Origin: Deltaproteobacteria bacterium
GTDB taxonomy: Bacteria > Bdellovibrionota_B > Oligoflexia > Oligoflexales > Bog-1112
Direction of reading: 5' to 3'
NCBI GenBank assembly: GCA_947475005.1
Contig: CANJLI010000008.1
Location: 1 to 56,016, forward strand
Length of the DNA: 56,016 nucleotides
The notes under the pieces are model-generated. The model did not search any database, was not told the origin of the DNA, and saw only the letters and a program-made list of their open reading frames with translations. Of this stretch, positions 28,088-36,048 are shown piece by piece (position 1 is the stretch's first letter; each line of letters begins with the position of its first letter). A program made the translations under genes and the position numbers.

Positions 28088-28659
28088 TTTTTCTTTCTTT
28101 CTTTCTTTCTTTCTTTTGTGGAACCAGCTGCGCAGTTTCCACGCCTCCTTGCCTCGCAATGGGAGAGCGATGAATGAAGACAAAGACGGCAGAGGGAAGG
28201 CCGGCGCTCAGGCAGATTCTTCCCGACTCTTGAAATCGCAGAGTTAACTCTCGTCACGAAACCAATATCCAGGCTGCGATTTACAACCCGTCGGGATCCC
28301 TCTACCTGGCTGCCCTTCCCTATGTCTTCTTTGTCTTCATGCACAGCTCTTTCGCTGCTACCAGATTTTTGGAGCTACGGGAGAGAGCTGTTAGATTCCT
28401 TTCGGTTAACAGTTGAGGGGCCAAGGGCAGCCGCTTGGGGGGACCTACCCGGGTCACAAATCGCAGTCAAGGGCTTACTTCCATGACTAAAATACTGTCT
28501 GCGATTTTGAGAGGGTGGGAGGCCCCGAGGGAGCGCCGGCCTTGGCATCTAACATGTTAATCGAAAGGAATTCAACCGTACTCCCATTGCGAGGCAAGGA
28601 GGGGTTGGGAAACTGCGCAGCTGGTTCCCAAGAAAAGAAAAGAAAAGAAAAGAAAAGAA
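28088..28659. repeat. Long imperfect palindrome framed by TTTC and AAAAG runs
   Basis: This gene-free stretch between dabB and the GspC-like gene folds back on itself. It starts with a (TTTC)n tract at about 28090-28117 and ends with (AAAAG)n at 28630-28658. Inside these, 28121-28165 and 28581-28628 are inverted copies (22 bp plus 19 bp identical around a short mismatch). Further in, AAGGCCGGCGCTC (28198) pairs with GAGCGCCGGCCTT (28531), and GGCTGCCCTT (28308) with AAGGGCAGCC (28422). It could be a MITE-like element or a structured RNA; no ORF of merit is present. Confidence 0.75.
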
Positions 28660-29436
28660 CTACTGAACCGAAATGTTCAGTGGTGTTACAACACCACCCC
28701 GCAGGAAGGATAGCGAGAGGGATTTGGCATTGCGCAAGGATTGCAACAGGCGAATGGCAGATGCCGCGTCGGTTAAGGGAGTTCCGTTGATCTCTGTAAT
28801 AACATCTCCGTTTACCAGGCCTGATTTGGAATAAATACTTCCCTCATCGATGAGGTCCAGTTTGAATCCCAGCATCTGACCATCTTTTATATATGGCTCT
28901 GCAGCTGCATGCAGGAGGGTTTCTGTAAGTTTAGATGGTGAAAGAAGGTCGTTTTTGTAGGCCTCTGTTATACGAATTTCGCCGTGATCTCGCTCAAACC
29001 CGTTTTCTTTATAGCTATCTGAAGCTCCTGTGGGGGCCAGCGCTGCAGGCGCAGCTTTTTTCAACTCTTGAAAGAATTTATCTTGGTAGGCGATGGTGAG
29101 GCTTGTGTGACCTTGCTTCTCACTTTGCAACGTAATGGATTTTTCTGTGATCTCAAAGAGAGTATACTTGCCGAGTAGAACGCTCCCTACGCGATGGGCT
29201 TTTACCTCATTGGTTGTGAGATACTTGAGAAGTACGACGCTGGAGGTCTTGGTTTTGCTGACAATGGAACCGACGATGGACATTTGCAGTGTCGCAATCG
29301 AGACCCGAACTGGAACTGGAACTGGGACGGGGGGGTCATTGGCTGCAAGTGAAATAGAGAGTAACAGTGTCACTACTACAACTGCGTTGCGATTAAAATG
29401 ATACAAAAGTCGATGTGTCACGAGTTGTCCTTCCAA
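28660..29436 (-). CDS. gspC: Type II secretion system protein C-like (GspC) with PDZ domain
   Basis: The about 258-residue protein has one N-terminal hydrophobic segment (AVVVVTLLLSISLA), a homology-region-like domain (about residues 40-115, LQMSIVGSIVSK..YLTTNEVKAHRVGSVLLG), a linker, and a C-terminal PDZ domain (about 180-258; GLVNGDVITEINGTPLTDA). This order matches GspC/PulC, the inner-membrane protein linking the T2SS platform to the secretin. The start is uncertain: TTG 29436 follows GAGGAGG by seven bases, and GTG 29421 follows AAGGA. No other gsp genes are close. It diverges from the LOG gene. Confidence 0.75.
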   Translation of the reverse strand: MEGQLVTHRLLYHFNRNAVVVVTLLLSISLAANDPPVPVPVPVRVSIATLQMSIVGSIVSKTKTSSVVLLKYLTTNEVKAHRVGSVLLGKYTLFEITEKSITLQSEKQGHTSLTIAYQDKFFQELKKAAPAALAPTGASDSYKENGFERDHGEIRITEAYKNDLLSPSKLTETLLHAAAEPYIKDGQMLGFKLDLIDEGSIYSKSGLVNGDVITEINGTPLTDAASAIRLLQSLRNAKSLSLSFLRGGVVTPLNISVQ

Positions 29437-29503
29437 AAGGCGTCCTCCTCGATATCGGCACATCGATCCAAAACTCAACAGCACTCTCTTCAAGAGGATT
29501 ATT

Positions 29504-30202
29504 ATGAGCGTAGACCCTAAACTGGTACAAAAAGTACTCTCCAGCAAGATTATGCAACTCAATAACATCATCGCAGACATCGATGGCCTTTTGACAAAAA
29601 TGGAAACAAACTTCTTTCGAGTTAGTATATTTGGGTCTGCTCGAATGAAGCCGGACACGCCGATGTACCGCACTGTCTGTGAATTGGCTTATGAGTTGGC
29701 CTTGCGTAATTGCGATATTGTAACGGGGGGGGGGCCGGGGTTAATGGAGGCGTCCAATAAGGGGGCTAAGATGGTGGAGGGGCACCGGAGTCGTTCTATC
29801 GGTTTATCGATTCAGCTGCACGCTTTTGAGGGCTCCCCGAACGCGCACTTGGATGTCAAACGGGAACATCGTCGTTTTTCCTCCCGCCTTGATGAGTTTA
29901 TGCGTATCAGCCATGCGGTGATTGTGACCCCGGGTGGTATCGGAACCATTCTCGAGTTATTCTATACTTGGCAGCTTTTACAGGTGCATCACATTGAGCC
30001 TCGGCCGATTATTTTTCTCGGTGAGATGTGGCCGGAACTTATGGACTGGATGAAAAAATGGCCTTTGGAGGAAAAGCTGATGTCCGAGTCCGACTTTCAG
30101 TCTGTGACCCTGTGTCAAACGGTAGAGGAAGTGATTCGAGCTTTGGAGCCTGCGATGTTGGCCTTTCAGGCTCGAAAAACCGGCGGGTTTCCGGTTAAAT
30201 AA
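29504..30202 (+). CDS. LOG-family nucleotide 5'-monophosphate phosphoribohydrolase
   Basis: This 232-residue Rossmann-type protein has the LOG/lysine-decarboxylase-like motifs: VTGGGPGLMEASNKGA (about 76-91) and the nucleotide site PGGIGTILELFYTW (about 147-160). LOG enzymes split the N-glycosidic bond of AMP-like nucleotides; in plants and some bacteria they make cytokinins, but many bacterial members act in general nucleotide turnover. AGAGGA precedes ATG 29504. The DNA around 29726-29740 has a run of eight G bases coding for the Gly motif. Substrate is unknown. Confidence 0.88.
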   Translation: MSVDPKLVQKVLSSKIMQLNNIIADIDGLLTKMETNFFRVSIFGSARMKPDTPMYRTVCELAYELALRNCDIVTGGGPGLMEASNKGAKMVEGHRSRSIGLSIQLHAFEGSPNAHLDVKREHRRFSSRLDEFMRISHAVIVTPGGIGTILELFYTWQLLQVHHIEPRPIIFLGEMWPELMDWMKKWPLEEKLMSESDFQSVTLCQTVEEVIRALEPAMLAFQARKTGGFPVK

Positions 30203-30341
30203 ATAGTATAACCAGCCGTTATATAAAGAAAATGAGGATGTAGATTGAGTCGATTCGATAGAAAGCGTACAACTTTCTATATCCAGAATCCTTAGTTATA
30301 TTTAAGGGGGATTTTCCCCGGTTACATAAGGCAGGTCGCAT

Positions 30342-31397
30342 ATGCATACCCCGAATACTTCGATGGTAAAATGTATCGCTTCTTTCTCCTTTCTATTGCT
30401 ATCCCTTGGCTCGATTTTTACGGTGCTGTGGGTGTACCCGCCCCAAAAAGAATACCGTTGGGCGCAATGGTTTCAACGTGGGCCTGCTGCCAATGGAAAA
30501 GTTGCACCTGCTGTTGCACAGCCTGCTGAGATTGCAGTCGCCCCTAAGCGTGTTGCGCCTGTTGTTGCTAGCAATACTCCTGCTCCTGATGAGGCGCCAC
30601 CAGTTGCCGCACCAGCAGCTCGAACGGTTCCTGCTCCTGGTGAGCCTGGCTCTGTTGCTGGTGCTGCACCGACTCAGTTTAAGGTGGAGCTGGAATCTGC
30701 CATGAAGCTGGTGGATACCGGAAAGCCTGCAGATGCGGTGCCGATTCTCAATAAAATTTTGGAGAAAGAGCCTACGAACGAGATGGCTCTTGTAGAACTG
30801 GCCATGATCCAGCTTCTTGATTTCAAGGATCCTGCAGCCTCTGTGCCTCTTTTAGAAAGAGCCCTTCGCGTCAATCCAGGCAACCAGGTGGTGATGTCGG
30901 AGATGTTGGGGGCCTATGAAGAGATGGGCCAACCAGATGTGGGGACGAACCTTGTGCAACAGATGTACGAGGAAAAACCAAGCAAAGAGCTTGCCAATGC
31001 CATTGGGAAATCTTTGCTTGACTCTGGGGATCCAGCCAAGGCGCTGACTTACTTGGCAGATGGTACCAAAGACAGCAAAGATGTTGCAGGCCGGGAGCAA
31101 TATGCCCGTGCTCTGGCTGCCACAGGGGCTGGGGAAGAAGCTGTGGAGATCTATCGCTCCAATGTGGAAATAGAGAAGGAAAACCAAAAGAGCGGTGTCT
31201 ACGCCAGTGAGCCTGATCAAGGGAAAGAAAAGATTGCCTTGGCTCAAATGGCAGTGGTACAGGCCTTGATTGTGCAAGATGGCGCTGAAAATAAAGAGGC
31301 AGCTCAGGAGCTCCTGCTGGAGATTGAAGCGTATGCAAAAACCGACGAAGCCAAGGCTGACTTAGCTGAGAAGTTTCGTCGTAAGAATATGAACTAG
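30342..31397 (+). CDS. Membrane-anchored TPR-repeat protein
   Basis: The 351-residue protein has one N-terminal membrane segment (CIASFSFLLLSLGSIFTVLW), an Ala/Pro-rich linker (about 50-105) probably crossing the periplasm, and TPR-like repeats from about residue 110 (LVDTGKPADAVPILNKILEKE and following) to about 275. Proteins of this plan act as envelope scaffolds or in assembly complexes; no partner can be named. The start is ATG 30342 with AAGGCAGG upstream. A cloverleaf repeat begins ten bases after its stop. Confidence 0.8.
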   Translation: MHTPNTSMVKCIASFSFLLLSLGSIFTVLWVYPPQKEYRWAQWFQRGPAANGKVAPAVAQPAEIAVAPKRVAPVVASNTPAPDEAPPVAAPAARTVPAPGEPGSVAGAAPTQFKVELESAMKLVDTGKPADAVPILNKILEKEPTNEMALVELAMIQLLDFKDPAASVPLLERALRVNPGNQVVMSEMLGAYEEMGQPDVGTNLVQQMYEEKPSKELANAIGKSLLDSGDPAKALTYLADGTKDSKDVAGREQYARALAATGAGEEAVEIYRSNVEIEKENQKSGVYASEPDQGKEKIALAQMAVVQALIVQDGAENKEAAQELLLEIEAYAKTDEAKADLAEKFRRKNMN

Positions 31398-31406
31398 GGT
31401 GTGTGT

Positions 31407-31507
31407 CCGTCATCCCAAGGGCCCGAAGGGACCGTATGGGATCTCTTTGGAGTGCCTGGTAGTTGCACACGGATCCCATATGGCTGCTACGCAGCCTTGG
31501 GAGGACG
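31407..31507. repeat. Cloverleaf-type palindromic repeat, copy 2
   Basis: This 101-bp copy exactly fills the gap between the convergent TPR gene (stop 31397) and the MmsA gene (stop 31508). The outer stem is CCGTCATCCCAAGG with CCTTGGGAGGACG. The order of inner hairpins is inverted relative to copy 1 (GGGCCCGAAGGGACC first, GGCTGCTACGCAGCC last). The central loop carries a different, longer sequence between GGGATC and GGATCCC. Confidence 0.85.
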
Positions 31508-32995
31508 TCAACAACTCCCCCAAATGCTCGCATCACTGTCATACCAACGATACAAGGTGGTGTAGGTGTCCGTGAAAAACTGGATGCTCTGCTTGCCGTG
31601 TACCTTCAAATCCCCAAAGAAACTCTCCTTACTTCCTCCGAATGAAAAGAATGCCATCGGTGCCGGGACTCCGATATTAATCCCAATCATGCTGGGATCT
31701 ACCTCGTAAGCAAATTTGCGTGCTGCGGCACCGGAGGTGGTGAACAGGGTGCTGGTATTGGCATAGGGAATTGCGTTGATCCACGCAATGGCGGCATCCA
31801 AGGAATCCACTTTTCCCAGTAGAATCACAGGACCGAAAACCTCCTTCTGTGCAATCTCCATATGGGGTTGGATGTTTGCCAGTACAGTGGGTCGTAGGAA
31901 ATAACCCGGCATGTCATCCACACCCTCTCGCCCATCGAATAGCAGCGTTGCCCCTTCTCCTAGGGCCCGAGAGATGAGCCCACAGATGCTCTCTTTTGCG
32001 GCTTGCGAGATCACAGGGCCCATATCTGTGTTTGTCTCCAGCCCATCTCCTACGCGGATTTTTTCGGCCGCAGCTACAGCGCCCGCCTGAAAGGCTTCGT
32101 AGGCTTTGTCCCCCACGGATAAGATTACAGAACCCGCTAAGCAGCGCTCTCCCGCACAGCCGATCACCGATTCTACCGCGGTGTGCAGGGTTCTTTTCTT
32201 CCAGGTCTCGCTTTGGAGGCTGTCTGGGAGCACCACCATTACATTTTTAGCGCCTCCTAGGGCTTGCACCCGTTTGCCGTGGGCACACCCCAGCGTGTAC
32301 ACGTGCTTGGCAACGGGCGTGGATCCGACGAAGGATATGCCCTTGACCTGTGGGTGCTGGCACAGGCCATCCACTACCGCTTTGCCCCCTTGGATTAAGT
32401 TCATCACCCCAGGTGGCAAGCCTGTTTGTGCCAACAGTTCAAATACTTTCACGCTGGTGAGAGGTACCCGTTCGCTGGCTTTTAGTACGTAGGTATTTCC
32501 GCAGGCGATGGCAAAAGGCCAAAACCAAAAGGGGACCATGGCAGGGAAGTTAAAAGGTGCGATGCCGGCGAAGACGCCCATAGGCCGTCGAATGGAAATA
32601 GAATCGATGCCGGAGGCAATGTCCTCGCTGCTTTCTCCTTGGAGGAGCGAGGGGATGCCGCAGGCCGTTTCCACCATTTGGATGGCGCGTCGCACAGATC
32701 CGCGGGACTCCACCAGGGTCTTGCCGTGTTCTTGGGTAATGATACGGCTCAAGGCCTCTTGATTCGCCTCAAGCAAGGTTTTAAAGCGAAACAAATACTG
32801 AACACGTTCCACAGCAGGTGTGCGGCGCCAGGTAACAAAGGCAGCTTGTGCAGCTGCCACGGCCTCTTCGACATCGGCCTGTGTACCCAACGGGGTATGT
32901 GCAAGGATTTCTTCAGTAGCGGGATTCAGTACGTGGACCTTTTCTGTGGCGGAAGATGGTTTCCACGTTCCACCGATCCAATTGGGTACGATCAT
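31508..32995 (-). CDS. mmsA: Methylmalonate-semialdehyde dehydrogenase (acylating), MmsA/IolA type
   Basis: This aldehyde dehydrogenase superfamily enzyme (about 495 residues) most resembles the CoA-acylating MmsA group, which converts methylmalonate semialdehyde or malonate semialdehyde to propionyl-CoA or acetyl-CoA. Evidence: the FNFPAMVPFWFWPFAIACGNT segment, KASERVP, the catalytic Cys in GCAGERCLAG, EVFGPV, and the C-terminal FFTDTYTTLYRW. The frame is open to 33349, but the family N-terminus (MIVPNWIGG) fits ATG 32995, with AGGAG seven bases upstream; ATG 33001 is possible. No valine or inositol catabolic genes are nearby, so the pathway context is unclear. Confidence 0.9.
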   Translation of the reverse strand: MIVPNWIGGTWKPSSATEKVHVLNPATEEILAHTPLGTQADVEEAVAAAQAAFVTWRRTPAVERVQYLFRFKTLLEANQEALSRIITQEHGKTLVESRGSVRRAIQMVETACGIPSLLQGESSEDIASGIDSISIRRPMGVFAGIAPFNFPAMVPFWFWPFAIACGNTYVLKASERVPLTSVKVFELLAQTGLPPGVMNLIQGGKAVVDGLCQHPQVKGISFVGSTPVAKHVYTLGCAHGKRVQALGGAKNVMVVLPDSLQSETWKKRTLHTAVESVIGCAGERCLAGSVILSVGDKAYEAFQAGAVAAAEKIRVGDGLETNTDMGPVISQAAKESICGLISRALGEGATLLFDGREGVDDMPGYFLRPTVLANIQPHMEIAQKEVFGPVILLGKVDSLDAAIAWINAIPYANTSTLFTTSGAAARKFAYEVDPSMIGINIGVPAPMAFFSFGGSKESFFGDLKVHGKQSIQFFTDTYTTLYRWYDSDASIWGSC

Positions 32996-33071
32996 GGGCA
33001 TGCTCCTGTTGGGTATCGAAAGGGTACGATAGCGTAGGTCTCGACGATTTGATACCATTCGTGTATGGAGA

Positions 33072-33132
33072 GGGCACCCCGTTGGAGTGTCCTCATAGCC
33101 TGTATCCGGGGGGCACTCCAACGGGATGTCCC
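33072..33132. repeat. GGGCACCCCGTTGGAGTG inverted repeat
   Basis: The left arm GGGCACCCCGTTGGAGTG (33072-33089) and right arm CACTCCAACGGGATGTCCC (33114-33132) form a stem with small mismatches. It is the GGGGACAC family, closest to the units around 9923 and 10009. It lies in the divergent gap between the MmsA gene and a lipoprotein gene. Confidence 0.75.
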
Positions 33133-33163
33133 CACAAACTGAATTTATTGAAAGGGCCTCGTT

Positions 33164-33931
33164 TTGGTTGCAAGGATATTCCACATCGTAGGCTTGATCG
33201 GTTTGTTGTTCCTCGTCGGCTGCCAACATGGGGCTGGGGTCGTAGAGACACAGTGGGGCTTGCAGCCTCTCTACCAAGGATTTATTCCGGGGCAAATTGT
33301 GGTGTTGCCCTGCCAAGTGTGGCCCCAACAAGCTACCTATCAGTTTCAACCCATTGGCAATGCATCGCTAGCGGACCGAGAGGTGCTGTGCACGCGAACC
33401 GATCAAATGGTGCTCGAGGGATTTTTGCAACAGCCCTATATGAGTGGATTTACGCCCAAGTCTGTGGCCAAGCAGATGGAAGCATCTTTTCCTGATTATA
33501 TAGAGAAAATGAAGGCGTTGTGGGCAGGTCCCCCTTGTCCCTCTTGTGAAACACCGCTGGATTTTTACAAAAAAGTATCCATGGCCCAACCGAACTGGTT
33601 GAGTTGGCTGCAACGAGTGAGTCAATCTACCCGCTATAGCGATGCGGTTTTATTGCCCTTCCTGCTTTTTGCCCAAGAGCAGCAGTTTCAGGATCGAGGG
33701 GTCGGTACCTCCCGGCGTGCGGTGGGGATCTTGCTGTTGCTTGTTTCTACTCACGATGGGAGTTTGATTTGGGGAGGGAAACAAACTGCGATGATGGAGG
33801 CCAGAGCCTCGCTGCGTCAGCCTTCTGCTTCTACGCCATATCCCCTGTATCCAGGGTGGGAGCAGCTCTATCCTGCTATTTTCACAGAAGCTTTGTGGAA
33901 AGGCTTCCCGGGACGGTTATTCCGTCCCTAG
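33164..33931 (+). CDS. Hypothetical lipoprotein
   Basis: This is a 255-residue protein with a lipoprotein signal ending in LFLVGC (Cys near residue 20). I recognise no family. The mature part has a CPSCETP motif (about residue 125) and a hydrophobic AVGILLLLVSTHDGSLIWGGK stretch (about 187-207), the last resembling conserved segments of small envelope lipoproteins that assemble in the outer membrane. The start is TTG 33164, with AAGGG seven bases upstream, because no ATG precedes the signal peptide in frame. The kinase-like pair follows on the same strand after about 65 bp. Confidence 0.75.
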   Translation: MVARIFHIVGLIGLLFLVGCQHGAGVVETQWGLQPLYQGFIPGQIVVLPCQVWPQQATYQFQPIGNASLADREVLCTRTDQMVLEGFLQQPYMSGFTPKSVAKQMEASFPDYIEKMKALWAGPPCPSCETPLDFYKKVSMAQPNWLSWLQRVSQSTRYSDAVLLPFLLFAQEQQFQDRGVGTSRRAVGILLLLVSTHDGSLIWGGKQTAMMEARASLRQPSASTPYPLYPGWEQLYPAIFTEALWKGFPGRLFRP

Positions 33932-33997
33932 TTACGCTTGTCTTTCCGCCATTTCTTTGCCATAAACAAGCACGATTTTCCAAAATAAGGGGTGTGC

Positions 33998-34999
33998 GTG
34001 TTTACTTTTCTTCGAGTTTGTATCGTATTTTGTTGTTTTCCAAGTTTTTCCGCATTTGCAGGCGAGATAACCCCGCCAAATTCTCCGCCGCGAATGCCTC
34101 GATCTGTAGCGGCTCCCCAAAAACCGGTACAACAAAAAAGAAAAGCAGACGAGGTAGAAGGGAGACAATTTTATTATCTTCAATTTCGAAAGTTAGATTT
34201 GTTGGCCGATCACTGTGAATCACAATGCATTCTACTGAATAAAGTGGGACGCGGAGGGTTCTCGACTGTATACAACGTTAATGTTAAGAATCTACCAATT
34301 GATAATCCGCCAATTCATGATCTAGTAGTAAAAGAGATGTCAGTAGACACGACTTGTCCTGTGGCTTTTAAAAGCGAAGCAGAGAGTATGCACCGTTTGA
34401 ATGGCTCTGGTATCACCGCTGCTTTCTACGGTGCCTGGACGAGTTTTGATGGCACTGCATTTTATTTATTGATGGAAAAAAAAGAACGAGACTTGGAAAA
34501 ATATACAGAACGGGTTCTTGAGGCAGCGCAACCAGCTATTACTCTCGATTGGTTGGAAACATTTGCAGGCAGAATCGCTACTTCACTTGAGGTTATGAAG
34601 GCTAGGCAAGTGTGGCATGGAGATCTAGCGCCAAAAAACATCATGGTGGAAGGTGATGGTTCCTTTGTGTTGATCGATTGGAGCCCAGATAATGAAGGAG
34701 GGAAAGGGTATATAGGCCCCATCGGTGATTTCACGGCGACTTACGCCTTCAGTCGGATTTTATTGGAAATGATCTGTGTTCAGCAAGAAGTCGATTTTAA
34801 AGCGCTTCAAGTTTCCGATTATCGACAACACGATGAAAAGGAACAAGAGTGGATGACCGCTCTTCGCATTAAGTTGAATGCAGATGCCAATCCTGATTCC
34901 GACAGACTGGTAGCTCTTCTTACCCAGGTGAATGAATTGCGAAAACCAGAGGTCGTACAAGCAGAGCTTATGAGAAGGCGCCAGGCTCGGTTGCCATAA
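33998..34999 (+). CDS. Exported protein-kinase-like protein, copy 1
   Basis: The protein has a Sec signal peptide (cleavage after about residue 21, SFSAFA) and a eukaryotic-like kinase core. With the GTG start at 33998 (AGGGG six bases upstream), the glycine loop GRGGFSTVY lies near 84-92, the lysine in VVKEMS near 112, the catalytic loop HGDLAPKNIMV has His207, Asp209 and Asn214, and the metal-binding Asp227 is in LIDW (DFG replaced by DWS). All key residues are present, so activity is plausible. Export would put the domain outside the cytoplasm, suggesting an effector or envelope role. A paralogue follows after 26 bp. Confidence 0.75.
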   Translation: MFTFLRVCIVFCCFPSFSAFAGEITPPNSPPRMPRSVAAPQKPVQQKRKADEVEGRQFYYLQFRKLDLLADHCESQCILLNKVGRGGFSTVYNVNVKNLPIDNPPIHDLVVKEMSVDTTCPVAFKSEAESMHRLNGSGITAAFYGAWTSFDGTAFYLLMEKKERDLEKYTERVLEAAQPAITLDWLETFAGRIATSLEVMKARQVWHGDLAPKNIMVEGDGSFVLIDWSPDNEGGKGYIGPIGDFTATYAFSRILLEMICVQQEVDFKALQVSDYRQHDEKEQEWMTALRIKLNADANPDSDRLVALLTQVNELRKPEVVQAELMRRRQARLP

Positions 35000-35025
35000 T
35001 CCCCATTTTTTTTAAAGAGATAGAC

Positions 35026-36048
35026 ATGTTCACTCAAATTCGCTTTTGTATCGTCCTTTGTTGGCTCTTCAGCTCTTTCTCATTTGCGGCTGATGACGCA
35101 GGCGCTACAGCGTCTCCAATGCAAATCGCCATACCTCCATCTGCCTTTAAAAAACCTGTAAAAAGAACACTAGCAGAGTTGCAAGAGGCCAAAAAGGCGA
35201 AGGAATTTTATCATATCAATCTCCCTTTGCAAGAGCCCGATGTCTGGGCTGCTGCCTTGGAAGAGAAATGTGCCCGAAAGAAGCCAATGGGAGAGGGGGT
35301 ATTTTCTACCGTTTACAGCGTTAGTGCGAATCGAGTGGTAAAAAAGCTTCAACCATACGGTGTTGAAGGGGAAAAAAAACCCACGAGGCGTGCTGCCTTT
35401 AAAAACGAAGTTGAGATCCTTCGCCGTTTGCATAATAGTGGCATCACACCTCAGTTCTACGGGGCCTGGGCCGGCGTTGAGGAGTCAGGCTATTACCTGT
35501 GTATGGAGAAAACACGACCTGATCTATCTACCTATAGATTGTTGTTTCTTGCTAAGAAGAAGCCTATCACCTTAGCTTGGTTGGAAATTTTTTCCGACAC
35601 CATAAAAACTGCACTTCAGGTTATGCAAGAAAAGAAAGTGTGGCATAACGATCTGTCAGCAAAAAGCATTATGGTGGAAGATTCCGGCGCCTTTGTTTTG
35701 ATCGATTGGGGATCGCCAGATGTAGACAAAAAAGAAAAGGTGTATGTAGGGCCTTCAGGTACATACACCATGACCTACGCCTTCAGCCGGATTTTATTGG
35801 ATATGATTTGTGTTTATGCTTCCCCTCTTTTGGAGGATCTCTTTATTATTTTTGCTGATGATTTTGAAGAGCAGCATAAAAACGAATGTGGGTTGATCGC
35901 AGCTCTCCGCAGTTGTTCGACAAACGTAAGGTTGAACTCTCTCCTTGACACGGTTGAGGCACTGCGTAGCCCAGAGGCGATAATAGCAGAAGAGGAAAGA
36001 AGACGTGCTCAATATGACCCCGCAAACTATGGTGCCCACGAGCTCTGA
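35026..36048 (+). CDS. Exported protein-kinase-like protein, copy 2 (catalytic Asn lost)
   Basis: This 340-residue paralogue of the preceding gene also has a signal peptide (SFSFAA near residues 17-22). It keeps the glycine loop GEGVFSTVY (about 89-97), lysine 106 in RVVKKL, the helix-C Glu in KNEVEILRRL, and HNDLSAKSIMV with His207 and Asp209. Position 214 is Ser instead of the metal-binding Asn; Asp227 is retained in LIDWGSPD. Shared blocks with copy 1 include NSGIT..FYGAW and TYAFSRILL. It may be a weak kinase or a pseudokinase. The 3' end overlaps mutS by 44 bp. ATG 35026 follows AAAGAGATAGAC. Confidence 0.75.
   Translation: MFTQIRFCIVLCWLFSSFSFAADDAGATASPMQIAIPPSAFKKPVKRTLAELQEAKKAKEFYHINLPLQEPDVWAAALEEKCARKKPMGEGVFSTVYSVSANRVVKKLQPYGVEGEKKPTRRAAFKNEVEILRRLHNSGITPQFYGAWAGVEESGYYLCMEKTRPDLSTYRLLFLAKKKPITLAWLEIFSDTIKTALQVMQEKKVWHNDLSAKSIMVEDSGAFVLIDWGSPDVDKKEKVYVGPSGTYTMTYAFSRILLDMICVYASPLLEDLFIIFADDFEEQHKNECGLIAALRSCSTNVRLNSLLDTVEALRSPEAIIAEEERRRAQYDPANYGAHEL

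Noticed and set aside
28515..28790. 91-codon ORF reading through the AAAAG tract.
   Set aside because: It is composed of low-complexity Lys-rich repeats within the fold-back element and overlaps the GspC-like gene on the other strand.
34120..34155. Basic KRKADE segment in kinase-like copy 1, resembling a nuclear localisation signal.
   Set aside because: Short basic clusters are common by chance, and it is absent at the same place in copy 2; it is not enough to claim nuclear targeting.
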